A stretch of DNA of 8,544 nucleotides from an uncultured Eubacteriales bacterium. Its GTDB lineage: Bacteria; Bacillota; Clostridia; Oscillospirales; CAG-272. The stretch lies in assembly GCA_934447715.1 (NCBI GenBank), contig CAKSER010000053.1, positions 1 through 8,544 on the forward strand, read 5' to 3'. Below are positions 5,893-8,544 of the stretch, in pieces. The notes beneath the pieces are model-generated. The model saw only the letters and a list, made by a program, of their open reading frames with translations, made no database searches and had not been told where the DNA came from. Position numbers and translations under genes: made by a program. The stretch's first letter is position 1. The number at the start of each line of letters is the position of its first letter.

Positions 5893-6819
5893 ATGATGAA
5901 AGTATTTTGTCTGTTTTGTACAGCAGTATTACTTGTCTGCTTTTTGAGCGGATGCGAGATAACGATCCGTACCGGTTCTTCGGACCCGGACAGCGGCAGT
6001 CTTACGGACAGCAGCGCACCGGACAGCAGCGCACCGGACAGCAGCGCTCCTGCCGGCTCCGGCGACGGGTCGGAACCCGGAAACCGGTATTCCGGTCTGG
6101 AGGCATTGCAGCAGAAAATCAATTATCGTAGCAAGGGCGCGGGCGTTGCTTTTATCGGCTATGTGGACAGCGAGAGCTCCGAGGTCGATCTGCGCGCCTA
6201 TTATGCAAGCAGCGAAACGGGAAAGGCCTATCCCGACTTAGTGCATGCACCGCTTTACATGGCTGAGGGGCAGGAGCTGTATGCAATCGTGCCGCCCTGC
6301 GCGGCGGGCAGTATTACCGTGTATGCCTCCGCTATGAACGAGAACGGTCAATATGCGGACGATCGGGAGCATCCGCTGCACAGCGGAAATCTGGGCGAGC
6401 CGCTTTTGCTGCGCTGCAATCTCAGCGAGATTTATTCAAATGTACTGATAAGCGCTACCGACGGCGGCGGCGCCATCCTGTACCGCCCCTCCGTCTCTCT
6501 GGAGAACGGGCATCTGGCGACGGAGCAGTCGGTGTACGATTTCTCAATTTACGAGGAAACACCCGACGAGCGTTCGGTTCAAATTGCAACAGAAATTCTT
6601 TCGGAAGCCGACGAGGTAAAGCTTGCTCTCGAAAACGGGATGAAGATCATGTATACCGGAGATGTGCAGATGATCGAAGGCCGAACCTGCCTGCTGTTCG
6701 CTCTCGGAACCGATCGAGAGGATCAGTTTGTCCGAGAGCGCTATTACGGCGTATGCGACAATCTCATCTATGTCTATGATGCAGTGAGCGATACATGGAC
6801 GGTTCTCGGGAGAAAATAA
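5893..6819 (+). CDS. Secreted lipoprotein of unknown function
   Basis: 308 residues. Two ATG codons stand side by side (5893, 5896); the first is taken, behind the purine-rich GAGGAGAGG at 5877-5885. The N-terminus is a lipoprotein signal: hydrophobic stretch then lipobox LSGC with the acylated cysteine at 21, so the mature protein should sit on the outer face of the membrane. Residues 28-66 form a low-complexity Ser/Asp/Pro linker with the unit APDSS repeated, encoded by a 15-base tandem repeat. Residues 67-215 and about 225-308 appear globular and beta-rich; the C-terminal part (GRTCLLFALGTDREDQFVRE, then VYDAVSDTWTVLG) resembles a segment common at the ends of clostridial secreted proteins, recalled and not searched. 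The gene for a small membrane protein follows after 16 bases, suggesting an operon. I cannot assign a function. Confidence 0.85.
   Translation: MMKVFCLFCTAVLLVCFLSGCEITIRTGSSDPDSGSLTDSSAPDSSAPDSSAPAGSGDGSEPGNRYSGLEALQQKINYRSKGAGVAFIGYVDSESSEVDLRAYYASSETGKAYPDLVHAPLYMAEGQELYAIVPPCAAGSITVYASAMNENGQYADDREHPLHSGNLGEPLLLRCNLSEIYSNVLISATDGGGAILYRPSVSLENGHLATEQSVYDFSIYEETPDERSVQIATEILSEADEVKLALENGMKIMYTGDVQMIEGRTCLLFALGTDREDQFVRERYYGVCDNLIYVYDAVSDTWTVLGRK
6006..6050 (+). repeat. 15-base tandem repeat, three copies, in lipoprotein linker
   Basis: GGACAGCAGCGCACC stands at 6006-6020 and 6021-6035, with a third copy at 6036-6050 that has one change (GCTCC). It is in frame and encodes DSSAP three times, directly after the lipobox region. 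Copy number change would lengthen or shorten the linker without breaking the frame. Confidence 0.9.
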
Positions 6820-6835
6820 GATAAAAGGAGGAAAA

Positions 6836-7114
6836 ATGCGCAATTCAAAACGAAGCGGCAGTTTTTTTCCTTGTCTCTTCATAAATATACTAATGAATAT
6901 TGAGGGACTGCTGCCGGCTGTGATTTTATTGGTTTTGCATTTTTGGCTGAAAATATCGGTGTGGTGGTCGGTCGGTGCATTTATCGCATGGCTTTTATAT
7001 TTGATCATGTGGATGGCTTTTATCGGCTGGGCAGGTAAATGCGGCTCGGCGCGCGATTTGCCGAAAGAAAACAAAAATCCGTATTCCGTAGGGAACACGG
7101 AAAATAAACAGTGA
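6836..7114 (+). CDS. Small membrane protein with two helices
   Basis: 92 residues, ATG at 6836 preceded by AAAAGGAGG (6823-6831). The spacer is only 4 bases if the full AGGAGG pairs, but no other start fits. Two hydrophobic segments are visible: about 15-38 (GLLPAVILLVLHFWL) and about 44-66 (WSVGAFIAWLLYLIMWM), separated by a very short turn, so it is probably a helical hairpin with both ends on the same side. The N-terminus is basic (RNSKR), which by the positive-inside rule puts both ends in the cytoplasm. The tail is hydrophilic. It lies 16 bases after the lipoprotein gene and 60 bases before the SPFH gene. Small membrane proteins often partner with SPFH scaffolds, but nothing in the sequence proves this here. 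Function unknown. Confidence 0.75.
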   Translation: MRNSKRSGSFFPCLFINILMNIEGLLPAVILLVLHFWLKISVWWSVGAFIAWLLYLIMWMAFIGWAGKCGSARDLPKENKNPYSVGNTENKQ

Positions 7115-7147
7115 TCTGCCGGCTTCGGTCGGGGAATATACAGATCA
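7112..7147 (+). terminator. Inverted repeat overlapping the stop codon before the SPFH gene
   Basis: TGATCTG (7112-7118) and CAGATCA (7141-7147) are exact complements; the first three bases are the TGA stop of the small membrane protein. Inside, CCG-GCTT-CGG (7119-7128) can form a second small stem. TTTT follows (7148-7151). It may be a weak terminator or attenuator that lowers expression of the SPFH gene relative to its neighbours. Confidence 0.45.
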
Positions 7148-7174
7148 TTTTACAATTGGAAAGGAGCAATTATT

Positions 7175-8544
7175 ATGGGACTTATTAAAGCAGGTATCGG
7201 CGCGTTGGGAGGCACTCTTGCCGATCAATGGAAGGAATTCTTCTACTGCGAGTCTATGCCTAAGGAGGTACTTGTTACCAAAGGGCAAAAACGCGTCAGC
7301 GGACGTTCCTCCAACACGAAAGGAAATGACAACATCATCTCCAATGGTTCCGGTATTGCCGTGGCTGATGGGCAGTGCATGATTATTGTTGAACAGGGTA
7401 AGATTGTTGAGGTCTGTGCGGAACCCGGCGAATTTACATACGACACCTCCACAGAGCCGTCCATCTTCTCGGGCAAGCTCGGCGAGAGCATCAAGGAAAC
7501 CTTCAAGACCATCGGTAAGCGCTTTACCTACGGCGGAGACACCGGTAAGGATCAGCGTGTGTATTATTTCAACACCAAGGAGCTTATCGACAACAAATTC
7601 GGTACGCCGAACCCTATCCCCTTCCGCGTGGTAGACTCGAAGATCGGACTGGATCTGGATGTGTCGGTGCGTTGCTCCGGTGTTTATTCCTATAAAATTG
7701 CAGACCCGCTGCTGTTTTACACCAATGTCTGCGGCAATGTGGAGCAGGAGTATTCCCGCGAGGAGCTGGACAGTCAGCTGAAAACCGAATTTGTCAGCGC
7801 TTTACAGCCGGCATTCGGACGGCTTTCCGAGCTGGAGTTGCGCCCCAATCAGATTGTAACGCACAATACCGACCTTGAAAACGCCATGAATACGGCGCTT
7901 TCGGAAAAATGGGGAGAGCTGCGTGGATTAAAGGTCGTCAGCATCGCTCTGGGATCGGTCACGCTGCCGGACGAGGATGCGGAGATGATCAAGCAGGCGC
8001 AGCGCATGGCTATTATGCGGGATCCGACTATGGCGGCGGCAACTCTCGTGGGCGCGCAGGCAGACGCCATGAAGACTGCGGCGGGCAACTCCGCCGGCGC
8101 CATGACCGGCTTTATGGGCATGGGTATGGCTATGAACGCAGGCGGCGGAATGAATGCGCAAAATCTGTTTGCTATGGGTCAGCAGCAACAGCAGGCACAG
8201 CAGCAAGCTCCTGCAGCACCCGCAGCACCTGCGGCTGACGGTTGGAAATGCGCATGCGGAGCTACGGTAAGCGGCAATTTCTGCCCGAACTGCGGCGGAA
8301 AAAAGCCTCAGCCACAGCCTGCGGCAGGTGCTTGGAAATGTAAATGCGGCGCCATGGCTGCCGGGAAATTCTGTCCCGAGTGCGGCTCTCCGAAACCGGC
8401 GGATGCAGATGGATGGACCTGCACCTGCGGCGCGGTGAATAAGGGTAAATTCTGCCAGAGCTGCGGTGCCAAAAAACCCGAGGGCGCACCGCTCTACCGC
8501 TGCGATAAATGCGGCTGGGAGCCGGAGGATCCGACTAATCCGCC
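7175..8544 (+). CDS. SPFH/band-7 domain protein, YdjI-like, with tandem zinc ribbons (3' end outside window)
   Basis: ATG 7175 follows AAGGAG (7161-7166) by 8 bases; 456 codons are open to the right edge. Residues 1-300 match the SPFH-like family that includes B. subtilis YdjI and proteins annotated as virion core protein-like: N-terminal MGLIKAGIGALGGTLADQWK, the segment IIVEQGKIVEVCAEPGEFTY, then the SPFH body. Residues 300-355 are a Met/Gly/Ala then Gln/Ala/Pro linker. Three zinc ribbons follow, each CxCGA-N-FCxxCG: Cys 359/361/370/373, 389/391/400/403 and 416/418/427/430. A fourth knuckle YRCDKCGW (Cys 443/446) is the beginning of a rubredoxin-like domain cut by the edge. No transmembrane helix or signal peptide is seen, so it is cytoplasmic or membrane-peripheral. 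In B. subtilis the related gene sits with a PspA homologue in a membrane-stress operon; a similar role here is inference. Confidence 0.88.
   Translation, partial: MGLIKAGIGALGGTLADQWKEFFYCESMPKEVLVTKGQKRVSGRSSNTKGNDNIISNGSGIAVADGQCMIIVEQGKIVEVCAEPGEFTYDTSTEPSIFSGKLGESIKETFKTIGKRFTYGGDTGKDQRVYYFNTKELIDNKFGTPNPIPFRVVDSKIGLDLDVSVRCSGVYSYKIADPLLFYTNVCGNVEQEYSREELDSQLKTEFVSALQPAFGRLSELELRPNQIVTHNTDLENAMNTALSEKWGELRGLKVVSIALGSVTLPDEDAEMIKQAQRMAIMRDPTMAAATLVGAQADAMKTAAGNSAGAMTGFMGMGMAMNAGGGMNAQNLFAMGQQQQQAQQQAPAAPAAPAADGWKCACGATVSGNFCPNCGGKKPQPQPAAGAWKCKCGAMAAGKFCPECGSPKPADADGWTCTCGAVNKGKFCQSCGAKKPEGAPLYRCDKCGWEPEDPTNP
8243..8481 (+). repeat. Three tandem zinc-ribbon units in the SPFH gene
   Basis: Units at about 8243-8308, 8333-8398 and 8414-8481 each encode W-x-C-x-CGA, 8 residues, FCxxCG and a KKP or PKP end. 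The spacers are Ala/Pro/Gln-rich and of unequal length (24 and 15 bases). The similarity is clear in protein and partial in DNA, so the duplication is not recent. Confidence 0.85.

Noticed and set aside
5856..6131. + strand frame of 91 codons from TTG 5856 overlapping the lipoprotein start
   Set aside because: It overlaps the lipoprotein gene in another frame, and its Gly-Gln-Gln-Arg repeats merely mirror the 15-base repeat. Only its upstream part was kept, as a possible dockerin relic.
7151..7156. TACAAT as -10 box for the SPFH gene
   Set aside because: No -35 box stands 16-18 bases upstream, and transcription starting there would remove or crowd the ribosome binding site at 7161-7166.

Overview
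The window reads as chromosomal DNA of a Gram-positive anaerobe of the Bacillota, most likely an uncultured gut or rumen member of the Oscillospiraceae/Ruminococcaceae. The reasons are strong AGGAGG-type ribosome binding sites, cohesin and dockerin modules, a sortase signal of SPKTG type, a lipoprotein with a Gram-positive style lipobox, and roughly balanced GC content. This placement is inference from gene content; there is no rRNA or marker gene in the window. All six protein genes lie on the + strand.

Left and centre (1-5688) hold a cellulosome-like cell-surface module. A 5'-truncated dockerin protein (2-595) is followed by a secreted, sortase-anchored protein with one cohesin domain (762-2477). 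After a hairpin terminator and a probable promoter comes a large secreted protein of 1005 residues (2671-5688) that also ends in a dockerin. The two dockerin proteins have the same C-terminal layout: a GY-type beta module, a carboxypeptidase-regulatory-like beta sandwich, and an atypical type I dockerin ending in LW. They share about 90% DNA identity over the dockerin. The obvious model is that the cohesin protein is bound covalently to peptidoglycan and holds the dockerin proteins on the cell surface through calcium-dependent cohesin-dockerin binding. No glycosidase or other catalytic domain is recognisable in the visible dockerin proteins, so the cargo may be adhesive or structural.

The right part (5893-8544) is a different functional group: a lipoprotein of unknown function, a small two-helix membrane protein 16 bases behind it, and the start of an SPFH/band-7 protein of the YdjI-like type. 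The last carries three tandem CxC...CxxC zinc ribbons and the beginning of a rubredoxin-like knuckle; it runs off the right edge.

No gap between genes exceeds 300 bases. The gaps hold several hairpins. One short stem-loop (GGAGA-N4-TCTCC) sits about 73-75 bases past the stop of each dockerin gene, and a possible relic of another dockerin lies in the leader of the lipoprotein gene. No tRNA, rRNA, CRISPR array or transposase was seen.
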